NCBI RefSeq assembly: GCF_020400585.1
Contig: NZ_JAINVF010000009.1
Span: 186,001-250,000 of the forward strand
DNA from: Streptomyces sp. NK08204
GTDB taxonomy: Bacteria; Actinomycetota; Actinomycetes; Streptomycetales; Streptomycetaceae
Reading direction: 5' to 3'
Length of the DNA stretch: 64,000 bases
The notes under the pieces were generated by a model. That model saw only the letters and a list, made by a program, of their open reading frames with translations. It searched no databases and had not been told where the DNA came from. The translations under genes were made by a program, and so were the position numbers. Below are positions 41,910 to 50,400 of the stretch, in pieces (the stretch's first letter is position 1; each line of letters starts with the position of its first letter).

Positions 41910-41950
41910 AACCTATGGGGATCGCTGGGGCATGCGCAAACTATTTTTTC
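41910..41950 (-). promoter_or_regulatory. WblC-autoregulated promoter with AT-rich element
   Basis: On the minus strand a GAAAAAATAG stretch (41950-41941) lies immediately before -35 TTGCGC (41939-41934). An 18-base spacer and -10 TAGGTT (41915-41910) follow. An AT-rich block directly upstream of -35 is the known recognition feature of WhiB7/WblC promoters. The start lies about 100-110 bases before the uORF and about 600 bases before wblC. Confidence 0.8.
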
Positions 41951-41962
41951 GACGAGTTCGTA

Positions 41963-44158
41963 TCAGTCGTCCTCGTCGTCTTCCCCGACCTTCCGGCCTG
42001 CGCAGATGGCCAGTACGTCGGTTCCGTAGCTGCGCAGCTTGCGGTTGAGGACGCCCGGGATACGGGACAGTTCGGCACTGTTTTCGGGCCGGTTCTCGGC
42101 GATGGCCATCAGGGTCCGGTCGGTGAACACGCAGAAGTCCGGCTGGCCGCTGCGCGCGGCTTGGACCGCTCGCCACTCCCGCAGCCGCTCGTAGAGGCCT
42201 TCGTCCATGTCGGTGGGGCAGTCGGCGCAGCGCATCAGCTTCATCTCGCCGGCGTCGGCGAGAGTGCGGCCACAGACCCGGCAGCGGGCGGGAGTGCGTG
42301 TGGTGCGGCGGGGTCTGGCGGAGGGGTCGGCGAGGATGCCGCGTTCGATGCCTCCGGTGGCGCCGGCGCCGGAGCGGCCGACAGTGGCGGTCGTGCCGGG
42401 GCGCAGGCCGTCGAGGAAGTGGCTGGGCCTGCGGTGGGGTCGGCCGCCGGGTGCGCGGGAGAGCGCCCAGGAGACGTTGAGCCGTTCTCTGGCGCGGGTG
42501 ACGCCGACGTAGAGCAGACGTCGTTCCTCTTCGATCTGCTCGTCGGTCTTCGCGTAGGTGATCGGCATCATGCCCTCGGCGATGCCGACCAGGAAGACGA
42601 CGTCCCATTCGAGGCCCTTGGCGGCGTGCAGGGATGCCAGGGTGACGCCCTGGACGGTCGGGGCGTGCTGGGCGTTGGCCCGCTCGTCCAGTTCGGCCAC
42701 GAAGTCGGCGAGGACGGCTGTGGGCCGGGCGGCGGTGAAGTCCTGGGCGAGGTTGACCAGTGCGGCCAGGGATTCCCAGCGTTCTCTGACAGCGCCGGAG
42801 CCGGCCGGGGGCTCGGTGGTCCAGCCTTCCGAGGACAGTACGGCGCGCACCTGTGAGGGGAGGTCCACGGCGTCGTCCAGCAGGGAGTCGTTGCCGCCGA
42901 AGCGGGCGGCGCCCCGCAGGGCGATGCCCGCCTTGCGTACTTCGGGCCGGTCGAAGAAGCGCTCGGCGCCACGCAACTGGTAGGGCACTCCGGCGTCGGC
43001 GAGGGCCTGCTCGTACGTCTCGGACTGGGAATTGGTGCGGAACAGGATGGCGATCTCGGCGGCGGGGACGCCGGAGTCGATCAGTTCGCGGATGCGGCGG
43101 GCGGTGCCCTCAGCCTCGGCTGGTTCGTCGGTGTACTCGGTGTAGACGGGTTCGGGGCCGGCGGGGCGCTGGGAGACGAGTTCCAGCCGATGGTCCGCGG
43201 CGCGTCCACTCGCCTGGGCGAGCAGGCCGTTGGCAAGGCGGACCACTTGCGGGGTGGAGCGGTAGTCGCGGACGAGTTTGACGACGGTGGCGCCGGGGTG
43301 GCGGCTTCGGAAGTCGAGGAGGTGGTCCGGGGTTGCTCCGGTGAAGGAGTAGATGGTCTGGCTGGCGTCACCGACGACGCACAGGCTGTCCCGGTCGCCG
43401 AGCCACAGTTCCAGCAGCCGCTGCTGGAGGGGGCTGACGTCCTGGTATTCGTCGACGACGAAGTGCTGGTACTGGGAGCGGACCTGTTCGGCGATGTCGT
43501 TCCGGTCCTGGAGGATGGCGACGGTCAGGAGGAGGACGTCCTCGAAGTCGATGACGGAGCGGTCGCGTTTGAGGTCCTCGTAGGCGGCGTAGAGGTGGGC
43601 GATCTCGGCGGGGTCGCGTGACGTCTCGCGGCCGGCCTTCGCAGCCGCGTACGGATACTCGGCGGGGACGGTCTGGGTGACCTTGGACCATTCGATCTCG
43701 GCGGTGGTGTCTCGCAGCTCGCCCCGGTCGAGACGGATGCCGCAGGCTGCGGCGGCGTCGGCGACGAGCTGGACCTTGCGGTCCACCAGCCGGGGCATGC
43801 TGCCACCGATCGCTTTCGGCCAGAAGTACTGGAGCTGGCGCAGCGCCGCGGAGTGGAAGGTGCGGGCCTGGACACCTTGGGCGCCGAGCTGACGGAGCCG
43901 TCCGCGCATCTCTCCGGCGGCACGGTTGGTGAAGGTGACGGCGAGGACGCTGGACGGCTGGAGGATGCCGGCGCGCACGCCGTAGGCGATGCGGTGGGTG
44001 ATCGCGCGGGTCTTGCCCGTGCCCGCTCCGGCCAGAACGCACACCGGGCCGTGCAGGGCGGTGGCGACCTCGCGCTGCTCGGGGTCGAGCCCTTCGAGCA
44101 CCGCGTCGGCCGATTCCGGTGCCTGCGGGAAGAGGGAGGAGTGCGTTGCTGGTGTCAC
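41963..44158 (-). CDS. uvrD2: UvrD2-type DNA helicase with HRDC domain
   Basis: A 731-residue superfamily 1A helicase. Walker A GAGTGKT (about residue 42), VTFTNRAAGEM, VVDEYQDVSPLQ (motif II), GDASQTIYSFTGA, VKLVRDYRSTPQ, LASLHAAKGLEWDVVFL and YVGVTRARERL are all present. The C-terminal third carries a four-Cys zinc site (CRVCGRTL, CADCP) and an HRDC domain (PDFCVFTDRTLMAIAENRP), which together define UvrD2 in actinobacteria. The GTG at 44158 is taken as the start because upstream residues are non-conserved. Divergent from the mycoredoxin gene. A DnaA-box-like site lies at 44198-44206. Confidence 0.93.
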   Translation of the reverse strand: MTPATHSSLFPQAPESADAVLEGLDPEQREVATALHGPVCVLAGAGTGKTRAITHRIAYGVRAGILQPSSVLAVTFTNRAAGEMRGRLRQLGAQGVQARTFHSAALRQLQYFWPKAIGGSMPRLVDRKVQLVADAAAACGIRLDRGELRDTTAEIEWSKVTQTVPAEYPYAAAKAGRETSRDPAEIAHLYAAYEDLKRDRSVIDFEDVLLLTVAILQDRNDIAEQVRSQYQHFVVDEYQDVSPLQQRLLELWLGDRDSLCVVGDASQTIYSFTGATPDHLLDFRSRHPGATVVKLVRDYRSTPQVVRLANGLLAQASGRAADHRLELVSQRPAGPEPVYTEYTDEPAEAEGTARRIRELIDSGVPAAEIAILFRTNSQSETYEQALADAGVPYQLRGAERFFDRPEVRKAGIALRGAARFGGNDSLLDDAVDLPSQVRAVLSSEGWTTEPPAGSGAVRERWESLAALVNLAQDFTAARPTAVLADFVAELDERANAQHAPTVQGVTLASLHAAKGLEWDVVFLVGIAEGMMPITYAKTDEQIEEERRLLYVGVTRARERLNVSWALSRAPGGRPHRRPSHFLDGLRPGTTATVGRSGAGATGGIERGILADPSARPRRTTRTPARCRVCGRTLADAGEMKLMRCADCPTDMDEGLYERLREWRAVQAARSGQPDFCVFTDRTLMAIAENRPENSAELSRIPGVLNRKLRSYGTDVLAICAGRKVGEDDEDD

Positions 44159-44310
44159 ACGGCCATGCTGCCAGGTCGCTCGGGGCTGCTGTGCCGGTTG
44201 TCCACAGGCAGGGCTACGCAGTCGTACTAATGCGGCGGGCATCACAGCGTCGCCGTGTGCATCGGGCGCACGGTCATCCGGATGCGCCGGCTCCAGCCTC
44301 CCTGTCGACG

Positions 44311-44364
44311 GCCCGGACGGCGGGGAGGGCCCGGACGGCGGGGAGGGCCCGGACGGCGGGGAGG
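44311..44364. repeat. 18-bp tandem repeat (3 units plus partial)
   Basis: GCCCGGACGGCGGGGAGG repeats at 44311, 44329 and 44347 without change, then a partial copy. Non-coding, upstream of the mycoredoxin promoter. Confidence 0.95.
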
Positions 44365-44421
44365 GCCCGGACGCCTGGATGCATCGGATCCAGGCGCTTG
44401 GACTCGCTGATACCCCGGCCG

Positions 44422-44447
44422 GGAATGGTGTGCCGATCGCTTGCGTT
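44422..44447 (+). promoter_or_regulatory. Sigma-R-type promoter of the mycoredoxin gene
   Basis: GGAAT (44422-44426), exactly 18 bases, then GTT (44445-44447): a full match to the SigR consensus and the same spacing as the sigR promoter at 13574-13599. Transcription would begin near 44455, about 40 bases before the ATG at 44494. Confidence 0.8.
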
Positions 44448-44493
44448 CCACTCCTGGACGACCTTCCCCGAGCTGCCGAGGAGCACGAGAGAC

Positions 44494-44736
44494 ATGCAGG
44501 GCACTGTGACGATGTACAGCACGACTTGGTGCGGCTACTGCCAGCGGCTGAAGAGCCAGCTGAGCCGGGAGGGCATCGCTTTCACCGAGATCAACATCGA
44601 GCAGGACCCGGAGTCCGCCGCTTTCGTGGAGAAGGCGAACGGCGGCAACCAGACGGTTCCGACCGTGCTCTTCGCGGACGGCACCACGCTGACGAACCCG
44701 TCGCTGGCGCAGGTGAAGCAGAAGCTCACCGCGTGA
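44494..44736 (+). CDS. Mycoredoxin (glutaredoxin-like, Mrx1 type)
   Basis: An 80-residue thioredoxin-fold protein with active site WCGYC (residues 12-16), the cis-Pro segment QTVPTVLF and the TNPSLAQVK tail typical of actinobacterial mycoredoxin-1. It reduces mycothiol mixed disulfides on proteins. ATG at 44494 follows GGAGCACGAGAG. A SigR-type promoter upstream ties it to the disulfide-stress response. A bidirectional terminator follows at 44788-44826. Confidence 0.92.
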   Translation: MQGTVTMYSTTWCGYCQRLKSQLSREGIAFTEINIEQDPESAAFVEKANGGNQTVPTVLFADGTTLTNPSLAQVKQKLTA

Positions 44737-44787
44737 TGCCCTGGTGAGGCTCCGCGGGCTTCCGCGGTGAGGCCCAGCGGTGACGTG

Positions 44788-44826
44788 CAGCAGGGTGGCC
44801 CCTGACGTTCAGGGGCCACCCTGCTG
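44788..44826. terminator. Bidirectional terminator between mycoredoxin and nudC
   Basis: A perfect 18-bp stem (CAGCAGGGTGGCCCCTGA with its complement) and a 3-base loop lies between two convergent genes. Confidence 0.9.
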
Positions 44827-44882
44827 TGTTTCTCTGGTCCACCAGGCGCTGTCGGGTGCTCGGACGGCGCTGTCGGGTTCGC

Positions 44883-45827
44883 TCAGACGGTGCTTCTGGT
44901 GGGCAGGGGCTTGCCGTACCACGTCTCGATCAGCCGGGCGGCGATGGAGATGCCGTAGGGCGGCAGCACTTCGCCGGACTCGAAGGCGGCGTGGAGTTCC
45001 TCGCGGGAGAACCAGCGGGCCTCGTGGATCTCGTCGCCGTCGACGTCGATCTCCATGGAGGTGGCGTGGGCCATGAAGCCCAGCATCAGGCTGGACGGGA
45101 AGGGCCAGGGCTGGCTGGCCACGTACTCGACGGCGCCGACGGTGACGCCTACCTCCTCGTAGACCTCCCGGCGCACCGACTGCTCGATGGATTCGCCGGG
45201 CTCGACGAAGCCGGCGAGGGTGGAGAAGCGGCCCTCGGGCCAGTGGACCTGTCGGCCGAGCAGGATGCGGTCGTCCTCGTCGGTGACGGCCATGATCACG
45301 GCGGGGTCGGTGCGCGGGTAGTGCTCGGCGCCGCAGGCGGGGCAGCGGCGGATGTGGCCGGCGGCGGCGATGACGGTGCGCTCGCCGCAGCGGGAGCAGA
45401 AGCGGTGGGTGCGCTGCCAGTTCTCCAGGCCGACGGCGTGCACCATGAGGCCCGCGTCGCGCGGGGAGAGCAGCAGGCCCGCCTCGCGCAGGCCGGCCGG
45501 GCGCGCGGACTGGTCGATGCGGCCGGGCAGCGAGTCCTTCTGGAGGGCGAAGTAGCTGACGCCGTCCTCGTCGATGCCGAGGAAGTAGCGGTGGGCCTCG
45601 GTGAGGGGGGCCTCGAAGGAGGGAGTCATGACGAGTTCGGTCCGGCCGTCCGGTGTCTCGTCGATCAGCACCTGGCCGCCGGAGACCACGAAGCAGCGGG
45701 TCGTGGGGTGGCTCCACGCCGCCGCGAGCCAGGCCTCGTCCAGCCGGTGGTGGGCGGCGCGGTCGATGCCGCTCGGGGCGGTCAGCGAGATGGGTCGGTC
45801 GGCGGTGTGGTCGGTCCAGGTGGTCAC
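44883..45827 (-). CDS. nudC: NAD(+) diphosphatase / NADH pyrophosphatase (Nudix)
   Basis: A 314-residue Nudix enzyme that cleaves NAD(H) to NMN(H) and AMP and can remove NAD caps from RNA. Four zinc cysteines are visible in FCSRCGE and RCPACGAE. The Nudix box is GFVEPGESIEQSVRREVYEE, with GV following, and the specificity motif SQPWPFPSSLM follows as in NADH pyrophosphatases. GTG at 45827 (VTTWTDH) is chosen over an upstream in-frame start because the N-terminal extension is Pro/Arg-rich and non-conserved. The stop lies 57 bases from the shared terminator. Confidence 0.94.
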   Translation of the reverse strand: MTTWTDHTADRPISLTAPSGIDRAAHHRLDEAWLAAAWSHPTTRCFVVSGGQVLIDETPDGRTELVMTPSFEAPLTEAHRYFLGIDEDGVSYFALQKDSLPGRIDQSARPAGLREAGLLLSPRDAGLMVHAVGLENWQRTHRFCSRCGERTVIAAAGHIRRCPACGAEHYPRTDPAVIMAVTDEDDRILLGRQVHWPEGRFSTLAGFVEPGESIEQSVRREVYEEVGVTVGAVEYVASQPWPFPSSLMLGFMAHATSMEIDVDGDEIHEARWFSREELHAAFESGEVLPPYGISIAARLIETWYGKPLPTRSTV

Positions 45828-45983
45828 GGGTGCTTCCAACTCCCCCGGTGGAAAGGTTCGTTTCGGCGGGCGGTTCGGCGGGACGTGGGCGGGCGGACAC
45901 CGGGCCGGGTGCGGGCGGAGCGTGCGGGGCGGTGTCTCCAGTGTGCCCGGCACGCGCCGCCGTTCCGTACGGCGCCTGCCGGT

Positions 45984-47387
45984 CTAGGGCGCGGGGTGCC
46001 AGTTCTCGGCCAGGTCTCCCCACAGGTAGGCGCTGGTCTCCACGCCCTTCACAAGGAGGTCCAGCTCGACCTTCTCGTTCGGGGCGTGCCAGCCGTCGGA
46101 GGGCACGGAGATGCCCAGGAAGAGGACGGGGACGCCGAGGACCTCCTGGAGGTCGGCGGCGGGTCCGGATCCACCCTCGCGGGTGAAGCGGACGGGGCTC
46201 TGGAAGGCTCGGCCCATGGCGCGGGCCACGGACTGCAGAGCGGGGTGGTCGAGCGGGGTCAGGCACGGCCGCGTGGCGGACCCGAAGGTGATCTCGTGCC
46301 GGATCCCGGCGGGGATCTGTTCGGCGGCCCAGGCGCGGACGGCCTTTTCGATGTGGTCGGGGTCCTGGCCGGCGACCAGCCGGAACGACAGCTTCACCAT
46401 GGCCGAGGACGGGATGATCGTCTTGCTGCCGGGGCCCTGGTAGCCGCCGCCCATGCCGTTGACCTCGGCGGTCGGGCGGGCCCAGATGCGCTCCAGGGTG
46501 GTGAGTCCGGCCTCGCCGTGGGTGGCGTACGACTTGGCGGTGCGCAGCCACTCCTCCTCGTCGAAGGGCAGTTCGGCGAACAGGGCGCGCTCGCGGTCAC
46601 TCAGCTCGATCACGCCGTCGTAGAAGCCGGGGACGGCCACGCGCGCGTGCTCGTCGTGCAGGGCGGCGACCAGGCGGGCCGCGGCGGTGGCCGGGTTGGG
46701 GACGGCTCCGCCGAAGGAGCCTGAGTGGATGTCCTGGTCGGGGCCGTACAGCCGGATCTCGCACTCGGCGAGACCGCGCATGCCGGTGCAGACGGTCGGG
46801 GTGTCCTCGGACCACATGCCGGTGTCGGAGACGATCACGGCGTCGGCCGTGAGCCGGGCGGCGTGCTGCTCCACGAGGGTCCGGAAGTGCGGGGAGCCGG
46901 ATTCCTCCTCGCCCTCGATCAGCAGCTTCAGGTTGACGGCGGGGGCGGTGCGGCCGGTGGCGGCGAGGTGGGCGCGGACGCCGAGTGTGTGGAAGAACAC
47001 CTGGCCCTTGTCGTCGGCTGCCCCGCGCGCGTAGAGGCGGTTTCCGCGGACGACCGGTTCGAAGGGCTCGCTGTCCCAGCCGTCCTCGCGGGCGGCGGGC
47101 TGCACGTCGTGGTGGCCGTAGACGAGGATGGTGGGTGCCTCGGGGTCGCCGGAGGGCCACTCGGCGAAGACGGCCGGGGCGCCCGGGGTCTCCCAGACCT
47201 CGGTGGTCTCGAAGCCGGTCTCCTTGAGCTTGGCGGCGAGCCAGTCGGCGCTGCGCCGCACGTCGGGCGCGTGGTCGGGCTGGGCCGACACGGACGGGAT
47301 GCGCAGCCATGCGGCGAGGTCGTCGAGGAAGGCGGCGCGGTGCTGCTCGATGTACGTGCGGACAGCGCTGTCCGGGGTCTGGCTCAT
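45984..47387 (-). CDS. M20-family dipeptidase/metallopeptidase
   Basis: A 467-residue cytosolic zinc peptidase of the M20 (carnosinase/PepV-like) family. Metal-binding segments are GHHDVQPA, ARGAADDKGQ, IEGEEESGSP (catalytic Glu pair) and VSDTGMW; the lid domain contains HSGSFGGAVPNP. The C-terminal His ligand is in SVPSDGWHAPNE. ATG at 47387 is used. Likely cleaves dipeptides or N-acyl amino acids; specificity not determined. Between adnB and nudC on the same strand. Confidence 0.92.
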   Translation of the reverse strand: MSQTPDSAVRTYIEQHRAAFLDDLAAWLRIPSVSAQPDHAPDVRRSADWLAAKLKETGFETTEVWETPGAPAVFAEWPSGDPEAPTILVYGHHDVQPAAREDGWDSEPFEPVVRGNRLYARGAADDKGQVFFHTLGVRAHLAATGRTAPAVNLKLLIEGEEESGSPHFRTLVEQHAARLTADAVIVSDTGMWSEDTPTVCTGMRGLAECEIRLYGPDQDIHSGSFGGAVPNPATAAARLVAALHDEHARVAVPGFYDGVIELSDRERALFAELPFDEEEWLRTAKSYATHGEAGLTTLERIWARPTAEVNGMGGGYQGPGSKTIIPSSAMVKLSFRLVAGQDPDHIEKAVRAWAAEQIPAGIRHEITFGSATRPCLTPLDHPALQSVARAMGRAFQSPVRFTREGGSGPAADLQEVLGVPVLFLGISVPSDGWHAPNEKVELDLLVKGVETSAYLWGDLAENWHPAP

Positions 47388-47434
47388 GCTCCCGAGCCTA
47401 TCGGCCCGCACGGGCATCCTCGGCGGGCGGTTCG

Positions 47435-50400
47435 TCACATTGCGGTTGCCTGGTGTGCCACTTCGGCGTCTTCCGTGAGGAGCCGTTCGAGGGCGGCCCG
47501 GTCCGGCAGGTCCACGGGGCGTACGACCTCGCCGCTGCGTACATAGAGGAAGGCCGCGGAGACCGATTCGGGCGGAATGCCCTGTTGTTCGGCCCAGGCC
47601 AGCCGGTAGACGGCGAGCTGGAGCGGGTCGGCGGTGTGGTCGCGGCCGGTCTTCCAGTCCACGATCTCGTACGTCGCCGTGTCGCCGTCGCCGTTCTTGT
47701 AGACGGCGTCGATGCGGCCTCGTACGACGCGGCCGGCGAGGGTGAGCTGGAAGGGCGCCTCGACCCGGTGGGGCGTGCGCTGGGCGTACTCGGTGCGTTC
47801 GAAGGCCTCCTTGAGGGCTTCCAGATCGTGTTCGTCGGTGATCTCGGCGTCGGTGCCGGGCTGCTCGTCGGGTTCCAGCAGGGGCAGCGTGAGTTCCTCG
47901 AAGCGGGCTTCGACCCAGGCGTGGAACCTGGTGCCCCGGCGCGCGGCGGGTTGCGGAGGGCGCGGCATGGGGCGTGCGAGTTCCTGTGCGAGCCCGTCGG
48001 GGTCCTCTGCGAGGCGCAGCAGCTGTGAGGCGGTCAGCGTGGCCGGCAGGGGAACGTCGGTGACGCTCTGCCGGGCGCGCAGCAGCTCGCCGGTGAGCGC
48101 GTCGAGGTCGCGGTCCCAGGAGGCGATGACCCGGGCCTCCTCCGGTGTGACCAGGGTGCCGGGAGTGCTGCGCGTGCCGGGCGTGTGCGCCGGCTCGGTG
48201 GGGGCGGTCGCCTGGTGGGGAAGGGTGGGAAGGCCGGTGCTCCAGGACTCCCGGTCGCCGGGCTCCTCGGGGTGCGGCATGCCGTCGACACAGGGCGGCA
48301 CGGCACCGTCGCTGCCGTAGGCCGGCTGTTCGCCGTACGAGGCGTCCTCGCCGTACGAGGCGTCCTCGCCGTACGAGGCGTCCTCGCCGTACGAGGCGTC
48401 CTCGCCGTACGAGGCGTCCTCGTCGTACGGCAGCCCGTCGCCGTAGGGCTCATCGTCGTCCGGGGGCGGCGGCCAGTCGGGGTCCTCGTAGGTGTCGGGG
48501 TCATGGCCGGGCGGCACGTCGGCCTGGGCGGCGATGGCGTCCAGGTGGGCGAGGACCGTTCGGGCGGCTGCGCGGCGGCGGCCCAGGGCCGCGTCGTCCA
48601 GGGGCAGCGGCCAGACCTGGTCGGCGGTGGCCGTCTGCAGGGCCGGGTTCTGCTCGTCCTCGGCGGGCTCGTCGGCCCATGCCTCGATCTCGCCGTGTCC
48701 GGCGGCGCAGTGCTCGTACAGGGCGCGGAGGAAGTCGGAGGGGCCTCGTGGCTTCTTCTGGCTGGGCCCCCACCAGTGGCCGGAGCCGAGCAGGAGGGAG
48801 CGGGGGCGGGTGAAAGCGACGTAGCCGAGGCGGAGTTCCTCGGTGTGCTGGTGCTCCTTCATGGCCTCGTGGAAGGCCTTCATACCGCGCGAGTCCCAGG
48901 TCTCCATGTCGGGCAGGGTGTCGGTGTCGCCGCGCAGGGCGTGCGGGAGCACCTTGGCCTGCGCGGTCCACTTCTCGCGGCCCTGGGCGCTGGGGAAGGT
49001 GCCGTTCACGAGTCCGGGGACGGCGACGACGTCCCACTCCAGGCCTTTGGACTTGTGGGCGGTGAGCACCTTGACGGTGTTCTCTCCGCCGGGCAGGGCG
49101 TTGTCGAGGCCTTTTTCGTACTGGGCGGCGGTGCGCAGGAAACCGAGGAAGGCGAGCAGAGTGGCGTCCGCGTCGCTCGCGGCGAAGGAGGCGGCGACGT
49201 CGAGGAAGTTCGACAGGGTCTCGCGGCGGCGAGCGGCCAGGGCGTGGGGGGACGCCGACAGCTCCACCTCCAGGCCGGTGACGGCGAGGACGCGGTGCAG
49301 GACGTCCATCAGCGGGTCGGACAGGGAACGGCGCAGGTCGCGCAGTTCGGCCGCCAGGCGGGCGAAGCGCACGCGCGCGTCTGGGGAGAACGGCAGCCCG
49401 TCGTCGTCCCCGTCGCCGTCTCCCAGGGGGGACTCCAGGAAAGTGTCCAGAGCGTCCGCGAGCGATATCACCTCTGACGGGTCGGTCCCTTCGACGGCCT
49501 CGGCGAGCCTGCGGTCGGGGTCGTCGGCGCCGTCCACGCGCGCGTGGGCGACCAGCAGGCGGGCGCGGCGGCCCAGAAGGGCGAGGTCGCGTGGTCCGAT
49601 GCGCCAGCGCGGGCCGGTGAGCAGACGGACCAGGGAGGCGTTGGCGCCGGGGTCCTGGAGGACCTCGCAGACGGCGACCAGGTCGGCGACCTCGGGCAGG
49701 TGCAGCAGCCCGGAGAGGCCGACGACCTCGACGGGGACGTCCCGGGCGACGAGGGCGCCCTGGATCTCGGCGAAGTCCGTCGCGGTGCGGCACAGTACGG
49801 CGATCTCGCCGGGGGCCTTTCCGGTGCGCACGAGGTGGGCGACGGAGTCGGCGATCCAGGCGATCTCCTCGGCGTGGGTGCGCAGCAGGGCGCAGCGGAC
49901 CGTGCCGTCGCGTTCGGCGCCGGGGGCCGGGCGGAGGGCCTCCACACCCGCGTGCATGGCGCGCAGGGGCTCGGCCAGGCCGTTGGCCAGGTCGAGGAGG
50001 CGGCCGCCGCTGCGGCGGTTCTCGCTGAGCGCCTGCCGGGTGGCGGGGCGGCCGTCGGCGTGGGCGAAGTGCTCGGGGAAGTCGTCCAGGTTGGCCACGG
50101 AGGCACCGCGCCAGCCGTAGATGGCCTGGCAGGGGTCGCCGACGGCGGTGACCGGGTGGCCGGTGCCGCCTCCGAACAGACCCGCCAGCAGGATGCGCTG
50201 GGCCACCGAGGTGTCCTGGTACTCGTCCAAGAGGACCACGCGGAACTCTTCGCGCAGCAGGCGGCCGACCTCGGGGATGCGTGCGAGGCGGGCGGACAGG
50301 GCGATCTGGTCACCGAAGTCGAGCAGGTCGCGCTCGCGCTTGGCGGCCCGGTAGCGCCGGACGAGTTCGGTGAGTTCGCGGCGGGCGGCGGCCGTCTCGG

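Larger units (their letters stand above)
44159..44493. other. Divergent intergenic region uvrD2/mycoredoxin
   Basis: A 335-base non-coding interval. It holds a TTGTCCACA box at 44198-44206, a tandem 18-bp repeat at 44311-44364 and the SigR-type promoter of the mycoredoxin gene at 44422-44447. No further gene is supported; the frames crossing it are compositional. Confidence 0.7.
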
